Shown piece after piece: positions 17,325 through 26,719 of a stretch of 64,000 nt of DNA. Every line of letters starts with the position of its first letter. The stretch's first letter is position 1. The position numbers were made by a program, and so were the translations under genes. Source of the stretch: Nocardia jiangxiensis NBRC 101359 (GTDB taxonomy: Bacteria; Actinomycetota; Actinomycetes; Mycobacteriales; Mycobacteriaceae); the NCBI RefSeq assembly GCF_000308615.1, contig NZ_BAGB01000002.1, positions 85,470 to 149,469 of the forward strand, written 5' to 3'. The notes under the pieces are model-generated. The model was not told the DNA's origin and did not search any database. It saw only the letters and a program-made list of their open reading frames with translations.

Positions 17325-17995
17325 GCGGCAGACTCGTCCTGGTGCGGCACGGTGAGACCGAGGGGAATGTCGCCAAGATTCTCGATACCCGGGTGCCGGG
17401 CCGGCCGCTCACCGAACGCGGTGTGGCACAGGCGAAAGCGTTCGGCGCCGCATTGGCCGCACCGCCGCGCAAACTGTTCAGCTCACAGGCGTTGCGGGCC
17501 CGGCAGACCGCGCAGCACATCGAATCGGTGACCGGGGTGCCCGCACAGGCACTGGACGGCCTGTCCGAGGTGTTCGTCGGCGAGCTGGAAGGCAGCAATG
17601 CCGATGCGGCACACGAACTCTTCCAGACGATCTACAAATCCTGGCATCTGGGCGAACTGGACCGGCGGCTGCCCGGCGGCGAGACCGGTCGCGACGTGCT
17701 CGACCGGTATCTGCCCGTGCTGGAGGAGCTTCGGCGGACCCAGTTGTCCTCGGGCGAGGACGGCGACGTCCTGGTGGTCAGCCATGGCGCGGCCATGCGG
17801 CTGGTCGGGATGACGCTGGGCGGGGTCACCCCGCCGTTCACCACGAACAACCATCTCGACAACACCGAGACGATCGAGCTGCTACCGCGTTATGCCGGAA
17901 CCGAATTCCTCGGCTGGGAATGCACGCGCTGGGGCCGGTTCACCCCGCCGTTCGGTGGGGAGGCCGCGCCCGACGCCGATAATCCGATGGGCTGA
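17321..17995 (+). CDS. Histidine phosphatase / phosphoglycerate mutase family protein (Rv3837c-like)
   Basis: This 224-aa acid-phosphatase-type member of the phosphoglycerate-mutase superfamily has the phospho-histidine motif RHGET at residues 9-13, the second Arg in SSQALRARQTA, the acidic EVFVGELEG, and the second catalytic His in VVSHGAAM. It lacks the length and insertions of a cofactor-dependent glycolytic mutase, so a phosphatase on an unidentified substrate is more likely. The ATG at 17321 overlaps the pheA stop and has AAGAAGGGAA upstream. It is convergent with the EspG gene, 6 bp apart. Confidence 0.93.
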   Translation: MSGRLVLVRHGETEGNVAKILDTRVPGRPLTERGVAQAKAFGAALAAPPRKLFSSQALRARQTAQHIESVTGVPAQALDGLSEVFVGELEGSNADAAHELFQTIYKSWHLGELDRRLPGGETGRDVLDRYLPVLEELRRTQLSSGEDGDVLVVSHGAAMRLVGMTLGGVTPPFTTNNHLDNTETIELLPRYAGTEFLGWECTRWGRFTPPFGGEAAPDADNPMG

Positions 17996-18001
17996 ACGCA
18001 C

Positions 18002-18799
18002 TCAGATTCCACCCGCGGGCGGGTTGAATTCCTCACGCAGCGGTAGCTTTTCGATGAGGTCCTTGATCGCCGTGCGCAGCCGCCCTGTGGTGCCCGAGGC
18101 CAGCGACGTCCACTGCACGTCGTCCTCGGAGCGGGTGGTGGTCGTGATGAACCGGCCGTTGCGGGTGTTGAACATCGCGACCGCACCGTCCGCGATGTCG
18201 CGGCTGCCGTCTCCGTAGATCACGCCCACGATCGAGGCGTGCGAGGGTATCTCGACCAAGGCCGCGGCCAAGGTCTGCGCGTCCCGGGGCGGGTGGCCCA
18301 CTCGGCTCAGGCGTTGCGCGGTGGCATTGCTGTCACCCGCGTCGTTGAGGATGGGCTCCAGGTCCTCGGTGAGCACGTTCATACCCTCGAGCTCCAGCGG
18401 ATCGGCCGGGCCCAGCGCGGCGACGATGGTGCCGGGCAGATCATGCGACGCCTCGCTGATGACGTAGGAGTCGGGCCCGCGCAGGGCGACGACCTCCATC
18501 TCCTCACCCTTGGCGATGCACATCCGGTTCACCAGTTCGCCGACGTACCAACGTATCGCGATCGCCCAGTGCGGCCGGTCGAGTGCCCGCAGCCGATCCT
18601 CCAGATCCCGGTGAACGAATTCACCGTCCAGAAGATCGCGCGCCGCGAGCGACTCGGCGGCCGCATCGAACGCCTCTTTACGCCTGACGTCCGTGTCGTA
18701 CCGGGCAAATGTGTCCAGTACGACCGGAACCTGGCTGATCTGCAATTTGTCCAGCAGGAATTGCATCTCGTCCAGCGTCAGCACTACCGATTCGAGCAT
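18002..18799 (-). CDS. EspG-family ESX secretion-associated protein
   Basis: This is a roughly 265-aa cytosolic protein of the EspG fold, the chaperone that binds the tip of PE-PPE dimers before type VII secretion. It starts VVLTLDEMQFLLDKLQISQVP, has a central beta-rich segment, and ends with LRTAIKDLIEKLPLREEF. It is the third gene of a PE-PPE-EspG series. I chose ATG 18799, with a GGGGTGGGG ribosome site. An alternative GTG at 18835 overlaps the PPE stop by 4 bp and would add 12 residues. Cognate binding to the adjacent PPE protein is inferred from gene order. Confidence 0.78.
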   Translation of the reverse strand: MLESVVLTLDEMQFLLDKLQISQVPVVLDTFARYDTDVRRKEAFDAAAESLAARDLLDGEFVHRDLEDRLRALDRPHWAIAIRWYVGELVNRMCIAKGEEMEVVALRGPDSYVISEASHDLPGTIVAALGPADPLELEGMNVLTEDLEPILNDAGDSNATAQRLSRVGHPPRDAQTLAAALVEIPSHASIVGVIYGDGSRDIADGAVAMFNTRNGRFITTTTRSEDDVQWTSLASGTTGRLRTAIKDLIEKLPLREEFNPPAGGI

Positions 18800-18831
18800 G
18801 GCCCCACCCCGTCCAGCGCCGCCGAGAACTG

Positions 18832-20004
18832 TCACCTAGCGGACTCCGCGTTCGGGTCGCCCCCGATGACACCCGCCGCGATGATCCGTCCGTCGTTGAA
18901 GTACTCGCCGTGCACCAGCTCGTTCTTGTGCTCGAGATCCTCTTCCTCCTCGGCCTGGTTGCCCAGCAACGGATTTCCGCTGCTGACCGGCCGGGTCGAG
19001 GCGGGCTGGGTGCTGTTGGCGCTCGCCGGGGTGGTCGGTGCGATCTCGGGCGCCGTGGCGGTCGGGAAGTTGGTGCCCAGACCCGCGCCCCAGCCCTCGG
19101 GGATCTGCAGGTTGCCCGCGCCGTTGCCGATGCCGACCGAGCCGCCGCCCGCGAAGGACACCGCCCGCGTGGCGATGGCGCCGCCGCCGAGGCCACCGAG
19201 TCCGCCCACCATGCTCGTGGACATGCCCGGCGCGGCGGCGGTGGTGTTGGTAGCCGCGGAGATCGCGCTGCCGGCGGCATCGCCGACCGTCGGGACGGCC
19301 GAGGTGGCCACGGATCCGGCGACGCCCGCGACCTGGGTCGCGGCATCGGAGGCACCCGGGCTGGACACCGCCGTCTGCGCGGCGGAGATCGCATTGGCGA
19401 CCGGGTTGACATCGGCCTGCACGGCCTGCGCGACATCCAGTGCGCCACCGACGGCTCCGGCGCCGATCGCGATCGGCGGCGGCATCAGGAAGGCGGCGGG
19501 GGTGGCGACCATCAGCGAGGTGGCGGCCTCGTAGGTCTCCATCACCAGCGCGGCGCGGATCTGGATCTCCATGTACGCGGCCTCCGCGGCCTCGCCGGCG
19601 CCGCACACGTCACCGCCGGAGGCGTGCGCCGCGACGCGGGCCGCGTCGACGGCCGCGATCTCCGGCGGGCTCGGCATGACCAGTGAGGCAACGGTATAGG
19701 CGGTCGCATTCGCGGCGGCCTTGGCGCCCATCGCGGCGGCCATCGCGGTCTGCTCGCCGCACCAGCCGGTGAAGGCGGTGATCTGGGCCATCGCGGCGAT
19801 ACCGTTGACGCCCAACAGGCCGACGCCCAGTTCGGCCATCACGCGCGTGAGTGTCGCGGTGGCATCGGTCCATGCCGCGGTCAGACCCGCCCAGGCCGGA
19901 GCCGCGGCCGAGATCGGGATCGCGTGCGCACCGAGATGCAGTGTGGCCGAGTTGATTTCTGCCGGACGGGCTTCCCAGACCACGCCGGTAATTCCTGCAA
20001 CCAT
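18832..20004 (-). CDS. PPE domain-containing protein
   Basis: This 390-aa protein has an N-terminal PPE domain of about 170 residues. It opens VVWEARPAEINSATL, with RPAEINS in place of the classic PPE motif, and has the WxG turn at W81-C-G83. The helical domain ends near residue 170. The C-terminal 200 residues are Gly/Ala/Thr-rich low complexity, then an acidic EEEEDLEHKNE and a conserved-looking end (VHGEYFNDGRIIAAGVIGG). It should heterodimerise with the upstream PE protein and be exported by an ESX system. No ESX core genes are in the window. The start ATG is at 20004, 43 bp after the PE stop. Confidence 0.9.
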   Translation of the reverse strand: MVAGITGVVWEARPAEINSATLHLGAHAIPISAAAPAWAGLTAAWTDATATLTRVMAELGVGLLGVNGIAAMAQITAFTGWCGEQTAMAAAMGAKAAANATAYTVASLVMPSPPEIAAVDAARVAAHASGGDVCGAGEAAEAAYMEIQIRAALVMETYEAATSLMVATPAAFLMPPPIAIGAGAVGGALDVAQAVQADVNPVANAISAAQTAVSSPGASDAATQVAGVAGSVATSAVPTVGDAAGSAISAATNTTAAAPGMSTSMVGGLGGLGGGAIATRAVSFAGGGSVGIGNGAGNLQIPEGWGAGLGTNFPTATAPEIAPTTPASANSTQPASTRPVSSGNPLLGNQAEEEEDLEHKNELVHGEYFNDGRIIAAGVIGGDPNAESAR

Positions 20005-20047
20005 TGTTCTTTTCCCCTGTGGTTGACGTTGAAGTGGAGGTCTCGGG

Positions 20048-20371
20048 TCAGAGCTCGAGCGCGGTCTGGACGGCGGTGATACCCGCGGCGCGGACGGCGT
20101 CCTGCGCCGCGTACTCGGCCACCTGGATCCGCAACGTGGTGGCGGCGTTGCGCAGTTCGACGATGCCCTGAGCGATCGACGCGTCGTGCGTGGCGGCGCC
20201 CTCGTTGAAGTGGTTGGAGGCCAAGAGGGATACCTCTTCGGCGCCCGAAGGGATGACGTGGGTGGCCGGACCGCTCAGCCCCTGGGCGGCGGCGAGGCGA
20301 TCGGCGAGCAGGTCGAGCTCACCGGCGGCCGCGAGCACGATTTCGGCATCGACGTGAACGAGATCTACCAT
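20048..20371 (-). CDS. PE domain-containing protein
   Basis: This 107-aa protein consists only of a PE domain: two amphipathic helices with a turn (about residues 5-45 and 50-95). The type VII export signal YxxxD is present as YAAQD at residues 87-91 near the end of helix 2. The usual N-terminal Pro-Glu pair is not conserved (HVDAEIVLAAAGEL), as in many Nocardia and Rhodococcus members. A strong GAAGGAG precedes the ATG at 20371. It is the first gene of the PE-PPE-EspG operon. The 165-bp gap upstream probably carries the promoter; a TACAGT hexamer lies about 40 nt before the start. Confidence 0.87.
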   Translation of the reverse strand: MVDLVHVDAEIVLAAAGELDLLADRLAAAQGLSGPATHVIPSGAEEVSLLASNHFNEGAATHDASIAQGIVELRNAATTLRIQVAEYAAQDAVRAAGITAVQTALEL

Positions 20372-20536
20372 GACTCGAACTCCTTCTGGTGGCAGCTAGT
20401 CAACTGTAGGACCGACACAGGCCGACCCCTCGGTGGAACCACGAGAATTCCCCCTACGAGTTCTTGGACGCGGCAGCCCGCGATCCGGTTCCCTCGAGTC
20501 CGAAGTTTACGGGCTTGACTCACTCCGCAGACAAGA

Positions 20537-20890
20537 CTATCCCCATCCCAACTCATGCAGCCGGGCTTCGTCAATCCCGAAATAGTGAGCTATCTCATGA
20601 ATTACGGTGATGGCCACCTCGTTCACGACCTGCTCAGCGCTGTCGCACATCCTGAGAATGGGGTCGCGATAGATGGTGACCGTGTCCGGCAGGGCACCCG
20701 CGTATTGACTGTCGACCCGATCGGTCAGGGCGATGCCCTGATACAGACCGAGCAGGTGCGGATCCTCCGGATTGCGTGACTCGATCAGCACCACCACGTT
20801 ATCGATGGCCCGGGTGAGTTCGGGCGGGATCAGATCCAGTGCGTCACCGACCAATTCCTCGAACCGCTCCGGTGACATCGACACGGTCAT
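20537..20890 (-). CDS. Zincin-like metallopeptidase family protein (Rv3836-like)
   Basis: This 117-aa minimal zinc-dependent metallopeptidase has the HEIAH motif at residues 98-102 (VIHEIAHYFGI) and the trailing acidic/Leu segment DEARLHELG. The upstream half (RFEELVGDALDLIPPEL) is the conserved family start. It is cytosolic; the substrate is unknown. The ATG at 20890 was chosen over upstream GTG codons because MTVSMSPERF matches the family N-terminus. It lies 19 bp after the septum-formation gene on the same strand, as in M. tuberculosis, so they form an operon. Confidence 0.92.
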   Translation of the reverse strand: MTVSMSPERFEELVGDALDLIPPELTRAIDNVVVLIESRNPEDPHLLGLYQGIALTDRVDSQYAGALPDTVTIYRDPILRMCDSAEQVVNEVAITVIHEIAHYFGIDEARLHELGWG

Positions 20891-20909
20891 CGCGATCGGT
20901 CCCGCGGGG

Positions 20910-22049
20910 TCATCGCACCGGCGGGGCCGCACCGGGCAGCGGGGCCGGGGTGGAGCGGCCGGTACTCGGCGGCGGCACCGGAGCCTGGCCGTCGATCATG
21001 ATATTGCCCTTGGCCGTTCCGGTGATCGAGGAGAACCCGTCCCGAGTGCCCTTGCCCACCAGGCAGTTCAGCTTGTGACTGCCCACCAGCCAGCTGCGGG
21101 CGTCGATGTTGTCCCAGAAGATGGTGAGCGTCTTGTTGATCAGCGCCTTCGGCCCGCCGAGATAGGAATCCGCGACGTGTGAACACTGATCCTGCATGTA
21201 CTTGTCCTGATCGGCGTTCCCGGGCGTGCCGCTGCTGAACTGCTGCCCCAGGTCGACGGTCGACATCACCTCGTACGCATGGGGATCGGCGCAGTCGACC
21301 GGTTCGTTGGTCGGCAGGTTCTGGTTGATGCCGATGCAGGTGCCGGCATCGAAGATGCGCGACTGATCGCTGTCGCGCACGCGCCCGACGCTCTGCTGGG
21401 TGGCGTTGCCGGTGGCGCTGACCAGCTGCAGTCCGCAGCGCACGGTGCGATCGCCCTTGTTCCACGCGGGCTCGCCGGGATTGATCATGCCGACCACGAA
21501 ACGTCCGCGCGGGTCCAGGCGTCCGCCCAGGTAGGCCTGCGCCGCGGTGACGCAGTGCTCGTCACGCAGCTCGGCGAAACGCAGCGAATCCGGGAAGCGG
21601 GTGCCCGGACCGAATTCGCGGCCCGGATAGTCGCTCAGATCGACGTCGGCGGTGACCTCGAACAGATGCTTGTCCGCGCAGTTGACCTTCGCCAGATCCA
21701 GGGTCTTGGCGTTGGTCCAGCTCAGGCAGTCGCCCGAATTCGCGGTGCCGAAGACCGAATTGTTCCGTCCGGCCGGACCCCCGCCGCCGGGATCGCGCGC
21801 CTCGAGTCCGTGCGAGGAACGGAATCCGGAGATGGACAACGTCACGATCGCCGCGACCACCGCACCCACGGCCACCGCGAGCAGACCCCAGCGCATCTTG
21901 TGCGCAGGCAGGTGTACGTGCCTGCCCGCACGTGGTGCGGCCGGATCCGGCTCGGCGGTGTCGTCCCACTCGGAAGCCGACTCGGCCCACTCGGGGTCGG
22001 GTCCGTTCTCGGGCTCGCGCGTGGGCGCATGTTCGAAGGACATCGGCAC
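20910..22049 (-). CDS. Septum formation family membrane protein (Rv3835-like)
   Basis: This 379-aa protein has an acidic 50-residue cytoplasmic N-terminus, one transmembrane helix (about residues 53-75, [18 protein letters not shown]) and a large extracytoplasmic part with two repeats of the septum-formation/DUF4190-associated domain. Each repeat contains a GxC pair pattern (SGDCLSW...[11 protein letters not shown] and AGTCIGI...[11 protein letters not shown]), indicating disulfide-bonded periplasmic modules. The C-terminus is Pro-rich. GTG 22049 or ATG 22043 may be the start. It is divergent from serS. A cell-division role is taken only from the family name. Confidence 0.9.
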   Translation of the reverse strand: MPMSFEHAPTREPENGPDPEWAESASEWDDTAEPDPAAPRAGRHVHLPAHKMRWGLLAVAVGAVVAAIVTLSISGFRSSHGLEARDPGGGGPAGRNNSVFGTANSGDCLSWTNAKTLDLAKVNCADKHLFEVTADVDLSDYPGREFGPGTRFPDSLRFAELRDEHCVTAAQAYLGGRLDPRGRFVVGMINPGEPAWNKGDRTVRCGLQLVSATGNATQQSVGRVRDSDQSRIFDAGTCIGINQNLPTNEPVDCADPHAYEVMSTVDLGQQFSSGTPGNADQDKYMQDQCSHVADSYLGGPKALINKTLTIFWDNIDARSWLVGSHKLNCLVGKGTRDGFSSITGTAKGNIMIDGQAPVPPPSTGRSTPAPLPGAAPPVR

Positions 22050-22230
22050 CCATCATGGCACGGTATCTTTTGCCTCCGCTTCGCTACGGCGGGTTCGCGG
22101 CCCCCTGGGTCTCACCGGTCGGAACGAGGTGTCCGGGGCGGGTCTGCGTTCGATCGGACGTTGCCGTGTCGGCGAGGAGGCTGCGGACCTGCGGAATACG
22201 AGTGGACCGGGCCTATTAGGCTTATGGCCC

Positions 22231-23490
22231 ATGATCGACCTCCGATTCCTGCGGGAACAGCCCGATGTCGTCCGCGCGTCACAGCGGGCCCGGGGCGAGG
22301 ACCCGGCGCTGGTGGACGCACTGCTCGAGGCCGATGCGGCGCGGCGCGCCGCGGTGGCGACGGCCGACTCTCTGCGTGCCGAGCAGAAGGCGCTGGGCAA
22401 GAAGGTCGGTAAGGCGTCTCCCGACGAGCGGGCGAGTCTGCTCGCGCACGGGCAGGAGTTGTCCGCGAAGGTCAAGGAGGCCGAGGCCGCCGAGCATGCC
22501 GCGAACGCCGAACTGGACACCGCGCAGCGCGCGCTGTCCAACGTCGTGCAGGAGGGCGCGCCCGCGGGCGGCGAGGACGATTTCGTCCTGCTCGAAACCA
22601 TCGGCAGCGCACCCGAATTCGACTTCACGCCGAAGGACCACCTGGAACTGGGCGAATCGCTCGGGCTGATCGATATGGAGCGCGGGGCCAAGGTGTCCGG
22701 CGCGCGGTTCTACTTCCTGACCGGATACGGCGCGCTGCTGCAGCTGGGCCTGCTGCAACTCGCCGCGCAGCGCGCCACCGCGAACGGGTTCAGCATGATG
22801 ATCCCGCCGGTGCTGGTGCGTCCGGAGATCATGGCGGGTACCGGATTCCTGGGCCAGCACGCGGCGGAGATCTACCACCTCGAGGAGGACGACCTGTATC
22901 TGGTCGGCACCTCGGAGGTCCCGCTGGCGGGCTACCACTCGGGCGAGATCCTGGATCTGTCGGCCGGTCCCAAGCGCTACGCGGGCTGGTCGTCGTGTTT
23001 CCGCAGGGAGGCGGGCAGTTACGGCAAGGACACCCGCGGCATCATCCGGGTGCACCAGTTCGACAAGGTCGAGATGTTCGTCTACTGCAAGCCCGAGGAC
23101 GCCGACGCCGAACATCAGCGTCTGCTCGGCTGGGAGAAGGAGATGCTGGCCGCGATCGAGGTGCCGTATCGGGTGATCGATGTGGCCGCCGGTGATCTGG
23201 GCAGCTCCGCGGCGCGCAAATTCGACTGCGAGGCCTGGGTGCCCACCCAGCAGACCTACCGCGAGCTCACCTCGACCTCGAATTGCACGACGTTCCAGGC
23301 ACGCCGGCTGTCGGTGCGCTACCGCGACGAGAACGGCAAACCGCAGATCGCCGCGACCCTGAACGGCACGCTGGCCACCACGCGCTGGATCGTTGCCATG
23401 TTGGAGAACCATCAGCAGGCCGACGGATCGGTGCGGGTGCCCGAGGCGCTGGTGCCGTTCGTGGGCAAGGAGGTTCTGGAAGCGGTCTAG
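22231..23490 (+). CDS. serS: Seryl-tRNA synthetase
   Basis: This 419-aa class II aminoacyl-tRNA synthetase charges tRNA-Ser. The N-terminal coiled-coil arm that grips the tRNA long arm spans about residues 30-100 ([18 protein letters not shown]). Class II motif 2 is visible as [22 protein letters not shown] and motif 3 as [17 protein letters not shown]. The ATG at 22231 gives the canonical [19 protein letters not shown] hexamer at 22217-22222, 8 nt before the ATG, suggests a leaderless message. It is single-copy and full length. Confidence 0.98.
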   Translation: MIDLRFLREQPDVVRASQRARGEDPALVDALLEADAARRAAVATADSLRAEQKALGKKVGKASPDERASLLAHGQELSAKVKEAEAAEHAANAELDTAQRALSNVVQEGAPAGGEDDFVLLETIGSAPEFDFTPKDHLELGESLGLIDMERGAKVSGARFYFLTGYGALLQLGLLQLAAQRATANGFSMMIPPVLVRPEIMAGTGFLGQHAAEIYHLEEDDLYLVGTSEVPLAGYHSGEILDLSAGPKRYAGWSSCFRREAGSYGKDTRGIIRVHQFDKVEMFVYCKPEDADAEHQRLLGWEKEMLAAIEVPYRVIDVAAGDLGSSAARKFDCEAWVPTQQTYRELTSTSNCTTFQARRLSVRYRDENGKPQIAATLNGTLATTRWIVAMLENHQQADGSVRVPEALVPFVGKEVLEAV

Positions 23491-23673
23491 GGCACGACGT
23501 CACGGATCCTCCGGGAATGGGTAGCTAATGGTTTGCGATCGAATTCGAAAGAGCGCCCGCATTTCCCGACTCGCCGAGGGAAACCGGGGATGGTGGGCTC
23601 CGGATCCGACTTTGCCCGCCGATTCCTGCGGATGTGACTACTGCTCGGGTCAACTATGTCTAGGCTAGGGGCC

Positions 23674-25542
23674 GTGCGCGGAATCGGCTCGCGCGGCGAT
23701 ACCCGGACGCGGGTGCGGACGGTTTCGGCGCTGGCGACGGCAAGGGTCATGGCCCGGACCACCGGGGCGTTCTACGTCATGGGCGGGGTGCTCGGTCTGC
23801 TGCTGACCGCGATCGCCCCCGGCTCGGAAGGTAACCGGCCGCTGGTGGGTGCGGCCGCTGCGGTGGCGCTGCTGCTGGGCGTGAGCCTGCTGATCTGGGG
23901 GCCGCGGCTGCCGCATTCGATCCATCACGGCTACGTCGCCCTCGCGACGGTGCTGGTGACGGTCGCGGTGCACTGGTTCCCCAACACCGTCGGGGCGATC
24001 GGGCTGTCCGCGTTCTACGTCTTCATCGCTTGCGATGCCGCGATTTTCTTTGCCTGGCAATGGGTTGCGGCCCATGTGACGTTCGCGGTGCTGCTGTGCC
24101 TGTGGGTGGTTCCCTCGCGGGATCTGCCCTGGTGGGCGGGGGTGATCCCGGCCGGGGTGACGGTCGGGGCCGGCATCGTGGTGGGCATTCTGACCCGGAT
24201 GGCCTCGGACGCCGACATCGATGTGCTGACCGGACTGCTCAATCGGCGCGGCTTCGATCGCACGCTCAGCAACGCGATCGCGCACGCCGCCCGCAGCGGC
24301 CAGGGACTCGCACTGGTTCTGGTGGATCTGGACCGCTTCCAGAAGATCAACGATCATCTCGGTCATCGCGCGGGTGACGCGGTCCTGCAGCGCGTGAGCG
24401 ACACCTGGTCGAAACTGCTCGCCCCCGATCAGCAGCTGGCCCGCTACGGCGGTGACGCCTTCGCCCTGCTGCTGCCCAACACCACCGAGCAAGCCGCGAT
24501 CCTGCTCACCGAACAGTTGCGGGCCGCGGTCACCACCGGTTGTTCCGCGGGCGTGACCTCCTGGCAGCCCGGCGAATCCGGATCGCTGTTGGTCAGCCGC
24601 GCGGACGTCGGGCTCTACCGGGCCAAGCAGGCCGGCCGCAATCGGACGGTGCTGGAGTCCTCGCGGCAGCTGCCGCTGGCGGTGGAGCTGCGCGAGGCCA
24701 TCGACAAGGGTGCGCTCGATGTGCACTACCAGCCGATCGTGAGCCTGAGCGAGGGTGGCGCGGGCCGGGCGGTCGGGGTGGAGGCGCTGCTGCGCTGGTC
24801 CTCGAGCGCGCAGCCGGACGTCACCACCGAGGGCCTGATCCGCATCGCCGAGGAATACGACCTCATCGCCGATCTGGACGAGCTGGTGCTGCGCCGGGCC
24901 TGCACGGACGCCGCGCGTCTGCAGGAGACCTTCGCCCAGCTCGATCTGACCCTGAACGTCAACGTGAGCGGTCTGGAACTGGCCGAATCCGATTATGCCG
25001 ACCGGGTTTCGGGCATTCTGACCGATACCGGCTGGCCCGCCGACCAGCTCGTGCTGGAGGTCACCGAGAGCGAGCTGGCGGCCGAATCCCAGACGGCCAT
25101 CGGCAATCTCAGCACGTTGCGCGAACGCGGTGTGCGCATCGCCATCGACGATTTCGGCACCGGCTATTCCTCGCTGAGCCGCCTGGCCACGATTCCCAGC
25201 GACATCCTGAAGGTCGATCAGTCCTTCGTGGCGGCCATCCGCGCCGATTCCCCGGCTCCGCCGCTGCTGGGAGTCATTGCGGCGCTGAGCCGATCGCTGG
25301 ATCTGCAGGTCATCGCCGAGGGCGTGGAGACCGAATATCAGGCCGCGGTGCTCACCGAACTCGGTTTCGCCCTGGCGCAGGGCTACCACTACAGCGATTC
25401 GCATCCGGTGGCCGACCTCATCAACGATCTCAACGATCAGCACGGACTGGTCGGGGCGGGCGCGCCCGAACGGGAATTCTCCAGCAACGGCTGGATTCCG
25501 ATGGACACCGGCCACGATTCGGGAGCTTTCGGCACCGAATAG
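23674..25542 (+). CDS. Membrane GGDEF-EAL protein, probable c-di-GMP phosphodiesterase
   Basis: This 622-aa protein has about six transmembrane helices (residues 20-180) then GGDEF and EAL domains. The GGDEF domain keeps DLDRFQKINDHLGHRAGD but its signature is GGDAF (residues 259-263), with Ala replacing a metal-binding Glu, and no RxxD inhibitory site is seen. The EAL domain looks intact: EALLRW (from residue 370), NVNVSG, DDFGTGYSSL, LKVDQSF and EGVET. It should therefore hydrolyse c-di-GMP, with the GGDEF part acting as a sensor. GTG 23674 was chosen because TAGGCT at 23661-23666 ends 7 nt before it; an ATG at 23656 would add six residues. Confidence 0.92.
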   Translation: MRGIGSRGDTRTRVRTVSALATARVMARTTGAFYVMGGVLGLLLTAIAPGSEGNRPLVGAAAAVALLLGVSLLIWGPRLPHSIHHGYVALATVLVTVAVHWFPNTVGAIGLSAFYVFIACDAAIFFAWQWVAAHVTFAVLLCLWVVPSRDLPWWAGVIPAGVTVGAGIVVGILTRMASDADIDVLTGLLNRRGFDRTLSNAIAHAARSGQGLALVLVDLDRFQKINDHLGHRAGDAVLQRVSDTWSKLLAPDQQLARYGGDAFALLLPNTTEQAAILLTEQLRAAVTTGCSAGVTSWQPGESGSLLVSRADVGLYRAKQAGRNRTVLESSRQLPLAVELREAIDKGALDVHYQPIVSLSEGGAGRAVGVEALLRWSSSAQPDVTTEGLIRIAEEYDLIADLDELVLRRACTDAARLQETFAQLDLTLNVNVSGLELAESDYADRVSGILTDTGWPADQLVLEVTESELAAESQTAIGNLSTLRERGVRIAIDDFGTGYSSLSRLATIPSDILKVDQSFVAAIRADSPAPPLLGVIAALSRSLDLQVIAEGVETEYQAAVLTELGFALAQGYHYSDSHPVADLINDLNDQHGLVGAGAPEREFSSNGWIPMDTGHDSGAFGTE

Positions 25543-25642
25543 CCGATCGGCGGGGTCGCCTCGCGAGAGGCCGCGTCGTGCCGGACAATCTCGGGTGAAC
25601 CGATACCGCACGAGGCGACGGTCGAAGTGAAAGGGCAGCTGG

Positions 25643-26680
25643 ATGGCGGAATTGGGTGTGGCCGTGGTCGGGTACGGGCTGGCCGGAGAGGTGTTCCACG
25701 CGCCGCTGATCGCCGCCGAGCCGCGGATGCGGGTGGCCGCGGTGGTCACCTCCGCCCCCGAGCGCGCGGAGCGGGCCCGCGCGGCGTATCCGGGTGTGCG
25801 GGTGGTGAATACGACCGATGAGCTGTTCGCCGATCCGGACGGTATCGATCTGGTCGTGATCGCCACACCCAATCGGACGCACGCGAGGTTGGCGACCGAG
25901 GCGCTGAGCGCGGGACTTCCGGTGGTGGTGGACAAGCCGTTCGCGCTCACCGTGGATGAGGCGCTGGAGGTGATCGCGGTGGCCGAGCGGGCCGATCTGG
26001 CCTTGACGGTTTTCCAGAATCGCCGCTGGGACAGCGACTTCCTGACGTTGCGCCGCTTGATCGAGGCGGGCGAGCTCGGCGAGGTGCGCCGGTTCGAGTC
26101 CCGATTCGAGCGCTGGCGGCCGGTCTCCAAAGGAAGCTGGCGCGAGGTCGGCGAGGTCGCGGACGGGGCGGGCATCCTCTACGACCTGGGCAGTCACCTG
26201 GTCGATCAGGCGCTGACCCTGTTCGGCCCCGCGACGGAGGTCTACTGCGAATTGGACTCTCGCCGAGCCGATGTGCGGGCCGAGGACGATGCGTTCATCG
26301 CGCTGACACACGATTCCGGCATCCGCTCCCATCTGTGGATGAGCGCGGTCGCACCCCAGCTGGGCCCGCGGATGCGCGTACTCGGTTCGGAGCGCGGCTA
26401 TCTCACCTTCGGACTGGATCCGCAGGAGGACGCGCTGCGTGCGGGCCACCGACCCGGCGACGGAAAGCCCTGGGGCACAGTGGACCCCGAGCACTGGGGC
26501 ACGGTCGGCACGCCGGACGACACCGAACCGGTCCCCAGCGAACCGGGCAACTATCCGGCCTTCTACGCAGAGATGGCCGCCGCCCTGCTCGACGACGCTC
26601 CCGTCCCGGTCGACCCGAACGACGCGGTGGCCACGCTGCAGGTGCTGGAGGAGGCCCGCATGTCCGCCGCGGGCGAATAG
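25643..26680 (+). CDS. Gfo/Idh/MocA family NAD(P)-dependent oxidoreductase
   Basis: This 345-aa cytosolic dehydrogenase of the glucose-fructose oxidoreductase family has an N-terminal Rossmann fold (GVAVVGYGLAGEVFHAPLI, with GxGxxG-like GYGLAG), the adenine-binding acidic region, and the conserved catalytic Lys in VVVDKPFALT. The C-terminal alpha/beta substrate domain contains ILYDLGSHLVDQAL, with the usual conserved Asp/His pair. The substrate, often a sugar or inositol derivative, cannot be deduced. The ATG at 25643 follows AAAGGGCAGCTGG. It converges with the MBL-Rieske gene. Confidence 0.93.
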   Translation: MAELGVAVVGYGLAGEVFHAPLIAAEPRMRVAAVVTSAPERAERARAAYPGVRVVNTTDELFADPDGIDLVVIATPNRTHARLATEALSAGLPVVVDKPFALTVDEALEVIAVAERADLALTVFQNRRWDSDFLTLRRLIEAGELGEVRRFESRFERWRPVSKGSWREVGEVADGAGILYDLGSHLVDQALTLFGPATEVYCELDSRRADVRAEDDAFIALTHDSGIRSHLWMSAVAPQLGPRMRVLGSERGYLTFGLDPQEDALRAGHRPGDGKPWGTVDPEHWGTVGTPDDTEPVPSEPGNYPAFYAEMAAALLDDAPVPVDPNDAVATLQVLEEARMSAAGE

Positions 26681-26719
26681 CCCACTACCGGAACGTGTTC
26701 CGCGGCGGAACTTCGGTCC

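Noticed and set aside
18002..20371. A full ESX/type VII secretion locus
   Set aside because: No EsxA/B, EccA-E or mycosin genes flank the PE-PPE-EspG genes, so it is only a substrate-chaperone set.
23665..26175. 836-aa open frame on the minus strand
   Set aside because: It is antisense to the GGDEF-EAL and oxidoreductase genes; its composition is that of a reverse-strand shadow and it has no motifs or ribosome site.
26689..26702. Possible SOS box (GGAACGTGTTCC)
   Set aside because: The actinobacterial LexA consensus needs GAAC-N4-GTTC; here the spacer is 2 nt and the site is between convergent stops. At most a small hairpin.
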